A stretch of DNA of 21,272 nucleotides from Physocladia obscura (lineage: Eukaryota > Chytridiomycota > Chytridiomycetes > Chytridiales > Chytriomycetaceae): the NCBI GenBank assembly GCA_027596945.1, contig JADGJH010000313.1, positions 1 through 21,272 on the forward strand, given 5' to 3'. This document shows, piece after piece, positions 1-9,019 of this stretch. Below the pieces are notes generated by a model. It made no database searches, was not told the origin of the DNA, and worked only from the letters and a program-made list of their open reading frames with translations. A program made the position numbers and the translations under genes. The first letter of the stretch is position 1. The number at the start of each line of letters is the position of its first letter.

Positions 1-22
1 AAAAAAAAAAAAAAAAAAAAAA
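1..22. repeat. A22 homopolymer at the window edge
   Basis: Twenty-two consecutive A bases open the window, directly before repeat-gene copy A. This could be the tail of an upstream retroposed sequence, a simple repeat, or a contig or assembly edge. The sequence alone does not decide. Confidence 0.6.
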
Positions 23-23
23 G

Positions 24-436
24 CAAAATTGGAAAAAATGAAGACCTGACTTGCAAAGCAGGATCTGCTTTGGGAGAAAACCCTGCCATTCAGTTTGGTT
101 GTAAGCTTGATGAAAAGTACAAGAACCATTGCTCATTGAATCCTAATGGTTGTGTGTATAGATTTTTTGATAAGAAACTGGGTCATTTGGATTTGACAGT
201 ATCAATGAAAGCTTCTTGGATTCAACAGTTGGTTGGTAAGCCACATTTTTGAAAATTTTGATACAAATCAGATTGTAATAACTGTTGGAGTCATTATTGA
301 TTGGCCACCAAATTTGAGTCCATTTGACAATTTGAAGTACTATATTCCAGGATCAAAAGTTATGTCTGGTCCAACATGTTCAACAGCAGCATCTGCTGAA
401 ATTTCAGCATGTTTGTTTTTGAGTTGTAAGGCTTAG
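24..436 (+). pseudogene. Unrecognised Cys-rich repeat gene, copy A, first part
   Basis: I do not recognise this family. The frame reads from about 43 through CKLDEK (100-117), NHCS, NGC, LGHLDL and a Trp codon at 217. Copy B near 5702-5833 has the same order: CKLDEK, NHCS, GC, LGHLKL, SW. From the KLDEK codons to the Trp codon the distance is 114 nt in both copies, and a GT donor follows 15 nt after the Trp codon in both (232 here, 5834 there). Removing about 232-271 joins this to a second frame reading WPPNLSPFDNLKYY, which matches copy B's NPPLLAQFDNKKF. No upstream start is visible. The frame ends in a stop at 434-436, and the rest of the gene seems displaced to about 1715. The spaced Cys and His residues suggest a structural or metal-binding module, but that is inference. 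It is probably part of a dispersed, mobile or multicopy gene. Confidence 0.55.
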
Positions 437-1070
437 TATTGTTGTGAGCCTTAAGCTTGATAGTAGTTTTGGGTAGAGAGTTGTTTATTTTAGAATGAAT
501 TCAAAAGTCAAAATCCAACAGCCTTCTTATAGCTTTTTTTCATGCCTAATCAGCCCATTTCAAATTCCCCATGATTTCATTTGATTGATTAATTACACAG
601 TTTGGGGTCTTTTCATTTTTCATTTTTGCTTTCTTTTGAAAAGATCCAAAAAAAGCTCAAGTTCCCAAAACAAGGAGCCAGTCTTGTACTGCTGCTTCTG
701 TTGTCACAAACTAGTTGTGCCAGCATGTAACACAGTCAGCATTGAATATTTATGGTTAGTTTGTTCAGCACCTTGTTTGTCAGTGTTTTGCAACTCTAGT
801 TGGCTGAATGGTTGTAACAAAAGAAAAAATTTTCATTTTGAAAAATAATTGATGAAACAAAACAGTCGGAACCAAAATGTTGCCAACAATACTGTGCCAG
901 CTAAGATTGATTCTGATTTCTACCCTGGTCTGCTATGCAAGCCATGCACCTGCCTGTGCAAGATAATCCAGGTGAGTGATTGGAGCTATCTTTTGCTAAC
1001 GTTCTGTTTGTTTTTATTTTTCAAAAGTACAGTCTGTCAAAACACAGCTCTTGCAAACTGTAGACTGGAT
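437..1070. other. AT-rich stretch, no supported gene
   Basis: Short open frames occur on + (for example 849-970, with a CKPCTCLC cluster just before a GTGAGT donor-like site at 971), but none has a recognised domain. The CKPCTCLC cluster loosely recalls the CENCNICLLC cluster of copy B (4737-4766), so this may be a further decayed fragment of the same family. There are no CpG dinucleotides from 1 to 866. It lies between the two halves of copy A and could be inserted or expanded sequence. Confidence 0.4.
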
Positions 1071-1079
1071 CTGCTGGTG

Positions 1080-1560
1080 GAATTTTGGTGTATGCCTGGT
1101 GGCTGTCACACTCAGATTTGTTTGTGTTTTATTTTAATAAAGCTAATCTTATTTTAAAACAAACTAAAAACACAGCAGGCACAGCAGGTTCCATTGCCTG
1201 ATGGATATCTGCATGCTGATACTTTGCAGCACTTTTATTTTGTTCTGTTTTAATAATAAGCTTATATTTTATTTTAAGTAAACACAGACAAACAATAGGT
1301 GCATCTGGCTCTGTCACCTGACAGGTATCTGAACACTGCACAAATCAGCGTCAATCTTTGTGGGTAAACGCTGATGTTGTGCAACCAGTTTTTGTTTGTC
1401 TTTGTTGTGTTTTTAAATAGTAAATCTCAATTAATTTATACTAGAAAAACCAAAACGAGAGCAGCCATACCCATGCTTGATGTGCCTGGTGCTACATGCT
1501 TCAGCTTTGCCTCCTGATGGCATGTTGATATCACGCAGCCTGTTTTGCGCTGTTCTAGTA
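1080..1560. repeat. Diverged tandem repeat, about four units of 100-200 bp
   Basis: Four related blocks have anchors CCTGGTGG (1095), CCTGATGG (1197), CCTGACAGG (1317) and CCTGATGG (1513). Anchors are followed by ATATCTGCATG or similar and a T-rich run, with an A-rich run containing AACACAG or AAACCAAAA before the next anchor. Spacings are about 102, 120 and 196 bp, so the units are unequal and degraded. No coding capacity is evident. The block lies inside the expanded middle of copy A. Confidence 0.5.
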
Positions 1561-1611
1561 CATTTTGCCACAACAGTTTGTTTCCCTTGAAAAATTTACT
1601 GGGCAATTTGA

Positions 1612-1715
1612 AAAATAATAAAAAATAATTGAAACTATCTATTTATTTTTTATTTATTTAATTTGGGCCAAAGTAATAATAATAAAATATTATTTATTTA
1701 TTTATTATTTTTACT
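1612..1715. repeat. Low-complexity (TTTA/ATTT)-rich tract
   Basis: Runs of TTTATTTATTT and AATAATAATAAAA fill this interval. A similar tract occurs at the right end of the window (21166-21272). It is a simple repeat with no gene. Confidence 0.75.
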
Positions 1716-2083
1716 TGCATTACTTGTTTATTTCATTAACTCTCACCAGAGTCACTGAAACTTCAACACAGCACCTTCATTTAATTATGACAAAATCAAT
1801 CTGTTTGTATAAGATCAACAAACAAAGTGGCAAAGTACAGCTGTTTACTGGAGTGGCCATTATTGGAAAAAACAATACATTGATTACCATGCTTGAAAAA
1901 GCCAAGCTTCCTTCATCTGTGCCAAATAAGTTACTTACAGCATGGGATTTAGATGACACAGAGATTCAAATCTTTTTTGAGGCTTTATTACTTGAAACTC
2001 TTGTGAAACCTGCAACTTGCGTTCTTATCAATATACTGGAGAATTTTGAATACTGCAACATCCTTTATTTTTCTTCATTATAA
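1715..2083 (+). pseudogene. Unrecognised Cys-rich repeat gene, copy A, C-terminal part
   Basis: An open frame carries KSICLYKINKQSGKVQLFTG and then LEKAKLPSS (about 1895-1918), TAWDLDDTEIQIF and a stop at 2081-2083. Copy B has the matching order near 6140-6245: ISEIMQKANLPS, a short gap, TTWDKENKNYQYIL. In copy B this module starts about 356 nt after the SW donor, but here the distance is about 1.69 kb, so the middle of copy A is expanded by roughly 1.3 kb. No ATG is convincing as a true start, and the first residues may be intronic. The function is unknown. Confidence 0.5.
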
Positions 2084-2109
2084 TCTACAAAATAAAGAAG
2101 TGGATTAGT

Positions 2110-3170
2110 GAATGTCTTTTCTTGGCTATACATAGCATAGTTTGCATTGCAAAAACAAGCAAGTGCGGCTGTCCTGTCAATAGTCATAGAAGCCTAAAAA
2201 ACAGCATCATCTTACTCCACAATCTGCAGTCTTTCTTTATACTTTTGTAAATATGATTTTATCATCGCAAAACATTGCTTGATTTATTCATTTTTGATTT
2301 GATTTGAAAATAAATCACAAGCAAAACAAATCTTACAGGGTTCATGTCAGGAGAATAAGGTGGAAGAAATAATAAAACAACTCCAACTGCCTCAAATGCC
2401 TCTCTAATGCATGGATCCTTGTGTATTGAGCAATTATTCAAAATACTGTCTGGTTGTGGAAATGCATTCATTTTCAGAAGCTGAATTTTTTAGGGTTGTA
2501 ACATCCACAACAAAAGCAAAATAAGAACAAACCAGGTGTTCTGTTAGCCATTCCAAAAAATCATTTGTATTCATTGATCCCTCTTTAAAGAAAAAGGATA
2601 TCAACCACGCTGTGAAAGAGAGCCAACAATTGAATGGCAAACTCCACACTAATAGACTTGATATTCTTGCTCTCAAACCAGCCCACCCATAACCCCAGCA
2701 TCTCAGCAGTGTCTTTTTATTTACTGCAGATTCATCAGCAAACACAAGCTGATTTGCGTTAAATTGGCCAATGTAAATTGAAAATTTTGCTGAGCAGATT
2801 TACTTTGTTCCACTGTGGCAACAGAGAGCTATTTTATAAAAAAAAATATTATTACTTCTTGTGTTCATTAAACCTGTTTGTAATTGAACCCATGTTGTTT
2901 GAGATAATGCCACAATGTTTAAATACTGGCATGTTGTCCTGAAGCTAAAAACATGTCTTCTACAAGTGCTTCCAGATACTTTCATTTCTGATTTCTGGCA
3001 AACTAGCATATAGCCATCCAGCAATTTCATTGATAGTGTATCCAGCCAAATTTTCTAAATAATGCTCAATAGAAGTGGATGCCAAATACATCCCATTTTC
3101 TAAATTTTGAGTTGTGTCAGTTTGCAGATAATGACAAAGACCAGTATATCCAAGTATACTGGAGTACAAA
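2110..3170 (-). pseudogene. Decayed IS630/Tc1-like DDE transposase, copy 1
   Basis: On the minus strand, FADESAVNKKTLLRCWGYGW (about 2745-2686) is the first catalytic-Asp block of the DDE_3 superfamily. FKEGSMNTNDFLEWLTEHLV follows, then LNNCSIHKDP (about 2435), the second block, in which the usual Asp before NC is Asn. FLPPYSPDMNP comes next, and a GTAAG donor at 2336 follows at once. After an apparent intron (acceptor near 2242), MTIDRTAALACF (about 2190-2150) is the C-terminal block. Between the blocks the frame shifts and a stretch near 2640 does not fit the family. Minus-strand frames at 2960-3169 may be the N-terminal helix-turn-helix region, but I cannot prove it. The element is dead. 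No terminal inverted repeats were identified. Confidence 0.75.
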
Positions 3171-3640
3171 CATTTTTTGAAAATCAGAATTTTTTATTGG
3201 TTTCTCAAACATTTTGAAATTAGCAGTAGTGGCATTTTTGAGGATCACAAACCTTGTCTGCAATATGTGTCAATCAAGCAGATACTTTTGCCATAAGCAA
3301 GTCCCAAAGATTGCACACAAAATAATTTGCAAACTAATGAATTTTCAGATTTTATTTTCAATGCATTCAAGTGAATTTCAAACTATTGAGCTGAAATGCA
3401 CAATTGATTTTTGGGTATGAACAGAAATTGAAAATAGTGAAAAAAGCTACAAAAATTGCTTATTTTATTCTTCAAGCCTGACAAGTGCTTTACAATCTCT
3501 TGATTGTTCAAATAGTTTTTATTTCCTTTTCTGTTCATTCTTTGACTAAAGCTCTAATTCCAGCAACACTATTCAGTAATTTTAATTTATTAATGTTACA
3601 AGTTAACTTGATTGCAGAAACATTTATTGCTCTTTGTCAA
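3171..3640. other. AT-rich region, no supported gene
   Basis: Only short frames with frequent stops are present. A minus-strand stretch near 3275-3345 reads SLVCKLFCVQSLGLAYGKSI and could be a relic exon linked to the frames on either side, but it has no recognised domain. Confidence 0.35.
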
Positions 3641-3641
3641 A

Positions 3642-4065
3642 TTATCTGCAAGTCTTTGAAATTGCCACACCCAGTGCAATTTTTACTCTTCTCTCAAATA
3701 CTTCAAGTTGATCATGGAAGACAGTTTTGCTTGCAGGACTATCTGGATTTTCAATTGCTGACACAGTTCCAATAGCTTTACAATTCCTAAACAAATCTAA
3801 ACTGTTTGAATTTATCAATATTTGTATACTCTTGTGCAAGAATAATGGAGGTGGAGGAGTTGAAATTTAAATGAAATCATTCTTGTTTGGAATTTTGAAG
3901 TCTAATAGTGCAAATTCTTGGCACATGTATATTAATGCAACAGGTGATTTTCAGAGTGCTTTGCTTTTCAGGCTATTAGGTACAAGTCTGTCAGCAAATA
4001 CTTCTTTTAAATTGCTGGTGCAACTTTTGCTATCAATGAGCAAGTATTCAGTTGACTTTAAATGC
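3642..4065 (-). pseudogene. Unrecognised decayed minus-strand coding frame
   Basis: One minus-strand frame stays coding-like over about 140 codons, with in-frame stops near 3958 and 3870 and at its end near 3640. Segments include IDSKSCTSNLKEVFADRLVP, SPVALIYMCQEFALLDFKIP, and downstream SLDLFRNCKAIGTVSAIENP with DQLEVFERRVKIALGVAISK. The composition (charged, few low-complexity runs) resembles a real protein rather than chance. I do not recognise the family. It lies upstream of transposase copy 1 on the same strand and could be part of that element or another mobile gene. Confidence 0.4.
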
Positions 4066-4143
4066 AAAAACCGATTTATTCAAATATATTTTGAAGTTAA
4101 AAAACAAAAATTATATTTGAAACTAAAAATAAAAAAGGTATAG

Positions 4144-4556
4144 AGATCTACTTAATCAATGTTAACTGTATCATGGACACACAAATTTAAATATTACATG
4201 GAGTAAAATTACTAGAAACATATAGTGAATGTTTATTTAAATTTTCCTCTAGCATCTACAACTGAATTGTTGAGAAGACATATAGATCATTGCTAAAGAC
4301 AAAAACAATCTTAAATTCATATTCTTTGATTTCTGTGGTATGCTGTTTTGCTGTCTCATTTTTTTCCTCAAATTTACAGCTGTTTTCAATGTGAATGGGA
4401 CAGAAAAAAAGACATTTTTCTTGAATTGACAAATATTTGTTAAGAAATACTGGAAGGACAGCTAGCAACAAGCTATAGTGAGTCAAAAAATGCAGTAAAC
4501 TGTTATAATATAACTAAAGGATAAAAAGAATACTGTTTATTAAAGGGAATGAACAA
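4144..4556. other. AT-rich interval, nothing recognised
   Basis: Short open frames exist on both strands (for example + around 4320-4400, reading FCPIHIENSCKFEEKNE), but none has a domain, splice context or repeat partner that I can support. Confidence 0.35.
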
Positions 4557-6340
4557 ACATGCTGCAATATCAACGGTTTTGATAAAGATATTCCTGAAGT
4601 TATTGACTTTGATGGAGAAGAAAATAAAATCAACATAGAAGTTACTGAAGATGAAGCAAGAGTTAAAACAGTCAAAACCAGATCAAAACTCATTATTAGT
4701 TGTTCCATAGCTCAAATTGCATAATTCAAGATCAAATGTGAAAATTGCAACATTTGTCTTTTGTGTCACGTTACTGGCAGCTGTAGTTTCTCTGTGGTTG
4801 TAATTCAAACCTCTCAAGTTGCAGCCTTTATTGGATGGAAAAATAGCTATTACTTTATTTATGAGGAGATCAAATATGTTAGATTGTGCAAATTGAAGCC
4901 ATTACATTACAACCAAAGTTTTGGAAATTAGAAAGCTGGAATCAAAGGACATGCTGCATTTAAAGGACATCTGCCACTGCCCCAAACTTTTGAAATTGCC
5001 AAAGCCAGAGGAAATATCAAAGATAGCAGCAAAGATGAAGATGGTTATTATGACAGTGTAACAGAGGTTGAAAAGCGTTAAGAAACTTGTATTATCATTG
5101 ACCCCCCCACACCAAAAGTGAAAAACAAGAGACTTATTGCTGAAGTTGATGAGAGTGATAAAGAAAATGGTATTTTATTGCTGTAATATTTTTCTACACT
5201 GCTATTTTATTTATGTAATTTTTCTTTCCTTTGCCAGTATTTGAGTGTCTTTGCATTCACCAGCCAAGCATGATATTTTAACCCTAATTAAAAGTACAAC
5301 AGTTGACATGCCAACCAGTGAAATTTCAAGTATGAAACTTCTCCAAGCACATTTAAAAAAAGAAATACCTGAATGGAATCCCAATTCATGGGGATCAGAA
5401 TTATTTTATGTTGATTGGCCATGGAAATCTCCAACTGTTTTTGCAATTTGCAGCATTAAAATTTTTGAAGATTCAATGCTCAAAGTTAAAACCTGTAAGT
5501 CGGCAAATAAACCATACTTGGTCATTTGTAAGAAGAAGGAATAATTTTTTTTTTTTGCACAGATTTCTATTTTATCAATAATAAATTTTAATTTATATAG
5601 CCACAAGTAAAAAAGAGACTATAAATTCAGTTGATGCACAAGGTAATGTATTTGGATCTTCTATCAACTTTAGTTGTACCGAAAAAGTTGCCATTTTTGC
5701 ATGCAAATTGGATGAAAAACATACCAATCATTGTTCAATTAACATGGATGGCTGCTTTCACCAAATTGTTTGAGGGACACTGGGCCATTTGAAGCTGACT
5801 TTTGAATTGAAAACATCTTGGGTCACTGCATTGGTAAGTAAAAAAAAATTTGTAGAACCCTAAAAATTCAACAAAATTATAGTTAGCTGAAGCCCCAATG
5901 TTGATATAGACAATCCACCACTGTTAGCACAATTTGATAATAAAAAATTTAAACAACCAAGCACACTTTTCTAGCTCAAGTGGAAGCATATAATACCCAG
6001 TCCCAAGCACTCAACATACCAGTGATTGCCAGAAATTTTTGAAACTATAAGCTGGACTGTTTTTGAGGCAGGGGTAATAACAACAGTGGATCTTGGATTG
6101 ACTACTGCAGCTGGGCCATCAGAATTGGTATCTTTTTCTAACGATGATACTATAAGTGAAATAATGCAAAAAGCAAATTTACCATCTATTAGATATGGCT
6201 GATACTCAACAACTTGGGATAAAGAAAATAAAAATTATCAGTATATACTTGATACTGTCTTTCTGATACATTACATCAAGTTCATACAGATATTGTAATC
6301 AAAAGTCACAAAATTTTGGACCATGTTGGTGACTATTAGG
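4557..6340 (+). pseudogene. Unrecognised Cys-rich repeat gene, copy B
   Basis: This is a multi-exon relic. The first block (about 4563-5168) reads acidic sequence (PEVIDFDGEENKINIEVTED), then CENCNICLLC with Cys codons at 4737, 4746, 4755 and 4764, a strict C-x2-C-x2-C-x2-C, then GHAAFKGHLPLPQTFEIA and ESDKEN. It has in-frame stops at TAA about 4722, TAG about 4928 and TAA about 5080. A likely intron runs from about 5169 to 5237 (GTATTT to CCAG). The second block (5245-5493) reads MPTSEISSMKLLQAHLKKEI and NSWGSELFYVDWPW. After a further intron (about 5494-5600) comes the CKLDEK/NHCS/GC/LGHLKL block (about 5602-5833) with one TGA, a GTAAGT donor at 5834, then NPPLLAQFDNKK and EIMQKANLPS. The order of modules is clearer here than in copy A. 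The function is unknown. The four-Cys knuckle suggests metal binding, as inference. Confidence 0.55.
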
Positions 6341-6449
6341 GTTTCAATTTTAATCTTTTTCTTTATTATTCTTTTTGAACATTTACATCAACAAAATAAA
6401 AATACTATTTTTTGCTTTTAAAGCAAATGCAACCAGCACAATCAAATTT

Positions 6450-7365
6450 AATATGCATGAGAAAAACAAACTCAAGCCAATTTTTAGTCAATTGACATGC
6501 AAGCTTCATAAATTGCATCTGGCTGATCTTCATGCTGTATGGGCTCTTTATTTCTGCAAAAAAAAAGATTTTTCACATAAAAACTCTGTTTAACCTGTTG
6601 TGAAATTTTTTTACAAATTAGGTAGTTGTAATTGTTGTTGTGCAATTTATAACTTACTGGATTCAAATCAGGGAATAAGTAGAGAGAAAAACCAAGTAAA
6701 TTCCAGCTTCATCACATGCTGTTTGAATTCTTGGGTCTTCATGAATTTGTGTATTATTGATAACAAACACACTTTTATTTGCTGGGAATGGGTTCATTTG
6801 TGGCAACTACAATAAAAAAAATAATGAATAGAGCTATAAAAATTAATAAATATACCAATTGTGCTTGTAAAAACTCCAGAAAATCATCAGCTTTAAGTGC
6901 TCTGGGCGTGATGGAGAATGACAAATAGCCACTTTAGCACAGTAAACTCACACGTGAATCTCCTTTTCCATGCACAAACAGACCAACATGCTCTACTCAA
7001 AGTCCAGCCCATGCATGTCCCAGCAACATTCCAATGTTTTTTTGCTGACAGTGGCTTCATCAGCAAATACCAACTGTTCCAGTTTGTACTTCCTGATTCA
7101 GTGCAAAAAATTTTGACTCTCAATCTTATTGTACTCTGCTGCTGCTTTAACTGATAGCTTCATAAAGTATGTAGTATTTCAGTCAAATAAAGAAAGAGAT
7201 CTTTTTTTTATCATTACCTGTTCATATGAATACCCAAGTCATCTCAGAGTCCTCTAAATAATTGAAACTGAAACAGCCAGCATGAAAAATGCATACTCTT
7301 GTTCCTGAAATGTGTCAAGATACCAATCAGTGTGTAAATTGAATAGGGCTTTGATATGCTAAAAG
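6450..7365 (-). pseudogene. Decayed IS630/Tc1-like DDE transposase, copy 2, with introns
   Basis: Read on the minus strand: YLDTFQEQEYAFFMLAVSVS then RTLR*LGYSYEQ (about 7350-7240), the N-terminal HTH region; an intron starting GTAATG; then QLVFADEATVSKKTLECCW (about 7085-7030), the first DDE block; KVAICHSPSRPEH; and DDFLEFLQAQL. An intron follows at 6807-6855, then LPQMNPFPANKSVFVINNTQIHEDP, where the second catalytic Asp is Asn. A one-base deletion in STYSLDLNP is followed by a GTAAG donor at 6657. A second intron is 6554-6657, then EPIQHEDQPDAIYEACMSID. At least two stops are TGA in place of the Arg the family usually has there. The gene is dead but its exon-intron structure is still legible. 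No terminal repeats were found. Confidence 0.8.
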
Positions 7366-7796
7366 GATCAAAAGATAATTACACGATGATTGGAGATGGT
7401 GCAAATTTGTAACTTACAGAAAAATGCGCTTCCAAAGCCCCCGCCGTCAAACTGATGGCCATGTATAAGGATTTCTGGCAGTTTCAAACATAGGTACATG
7501 AAACAAGGTTCCGTGTTACAAATAGTTGCTTGGTAGAAATATCAATGGAGCAGGTATTGATGATCAAATTGTTGCCTAAGCTGTAATAAGATGCTGCCCC
7601 AATGTCTTGTACTTGATGCATATAGGCGTTCGGCAGACAGAGGTGAAGGTATAATGACACTTAAATGGGTGAGACTATCAAAATTTCACAGTTGGTTCAC
7701 ATGATTTCTGGCTTGTTGCGATGGAGAATACCATGCACATCCAGGAATGGTTGTCTGGTTGCATTTGCAAGTTGTTGAAACCATTTATTTTTATTT
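7366..7796. other. Intergenic region downstream of the oxidoreductase
   Basis: No gene is supported. Between about 7435 and 7640 CpG content rises, and two minus-strand frames stay open for 30-40 codons, so a decayed host-gene fragment is possible, but no domain is recognisable. The 3' end of the oxidoreductase mRNA should lie at the right of this interval, where AT-rich sequence (7780-7800) follows its stop codon. Confidence 0.35.
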
Positions 7797-8854
7797 TTAA
7801 ATTTCAATTACAAGTTTGGTAAGACTAACTCCAGCTTTTAACTCTTCCAAACCATTCTGAATTTCCTCCAAGCCTCCACTGATAACTTTGATTTTAGAAG
7901 CTGGTATGAAAGTTTTTGAAGCCAATGACTCCTTCAACCACGTTCTAAATACAAACTTGCAGAACTCGGGAGCCTTTGATGCGTCTGCCGGAGGTCCAAC
8001 AAAAGTAGCCTGAACCCCGCGCCAATTATACAGTTTCCAAAGGAGTAGATTAAACGTGAATGGTGTTGCCACGAGTTGCGCAATTGCTGTGGCTGGCTTT
8101 GTTGGACGGAGAATTTTCACAACCGTGTCAAGATCCCCCGCAGCAAGGTATCCCAGCTCAATCGGTGCGTTGTCGGTTTTGGCTGCAGAAATGATATCCT
8201 CAACGACAGTGGGAGACTTATCGTCAAACAATTTAACTGATTCGGGAGATGCGGCAAGCGAAGTGAGGTATTCGTGGTTATGTTTTGAAGCAGTTGCGTA
8301 AACAATAAAGCCAAGGCGCGTGAGGATTTGAAGAACATTGCTGCCAATACTGCTGCTAGCACCCCACACCAAAATCTGGGTTTTTGATGTGGAAAATGTT
8401 GCTAAAGTGGATTCCTCGATGCCGATCTGATATACCCGGCCCACGCAGTATGAACAGCCATCGGAAGCAACGCGGCTTCATTAAAAGAAAGATATTCAGG
8501 AACCGGTGCAACAACTTCTGCAGGAACAAGAGTATATTCTTGAAATCCGCCGCAGTCTGGAGCTCCTTTCTTGTCAAATGCAAACGAATATGCCGTCACG
8601 CATTTTCCAATGCCAAAAAAGTCGCTTACTTCAGGTCCAACTTGCACAATAATTCCAGCAATATCGTATCCAAAGATTGCAGGGTATTTCGCGACTTGAA
8701 ATCCCGAATCCCTTTGAATATGATCGATTGGGTTTAGAGCAACTGATTTGACTTTGACAAGAATTTCACCCAGGCCTGGCGTTGGTGTTGTGCGAGTCAC
8801 AACTTTGAGTACTTCGCCTCGTTTGCTGCTGATGGCAGCCTTATGTTCTGGCAT
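7797..8854 (-). CDS. Zinc-less MDR oxidoreductase (quinone/enoyl reductase-like), apparent frameshift
   Basis: The protein belongs to the medium-chain dehydrogenase/reductase superfamily and probably reduces a quinone or enoyl-type substrate with NADPH. The ATG at 8854 starts MPEHKAAISSKRGEVLKV. The GroES-like N-terminal half shows ALNPIDHIQRD, YPAIFGYDIAGIIVQVG and DCGGFQEYTLVP. The nucleotide-binding half shows ILVWGASSSIGSNVLQI and ends LTKLVIEI at 7797. The usual Cys/His zinc ligands of alcohol dehydrogenases are not visible. The two halves sit in different frames. After AVHTAWAG (about 8437) the frame reads on to a stop at 8402, while YQIGIEES continues one base off. Restoring one C to the CCC at 8435-8437 (+ strand) would give one protein of about 350 residues, normal for the family. 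This is either a real mutation or a homopolymer sequencing error. No intron fits there. A decayed paralogue lies just upstream. Confidence 0.88.
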
Positions 8855-9019
8855 TTTCTTGTTTTATTGGTTTTTGCGAGAGACAATTTTATACCCCAAA
8901 TATGTTAACAATGCTGCAATGGCGCATTGAAGCTTGCGCCATAAAGCAACTTACGGAATTAGATTTTTATATTCAGAGTTTGGTTAATTACAAAACTATA
9001 GACGGATATATTAATCAAA

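Noticed and set aside
1080..1560. Possible CRISPR-like array
   Set aside because: Unit spacing is irregular, repeats are diverged, and the sequence is eukaryotic.
4256..4486. Minus-strand 76-codon frame
   Set aside because: No family, no splice context, no second copy; composition is that of AT-rich chance frames.
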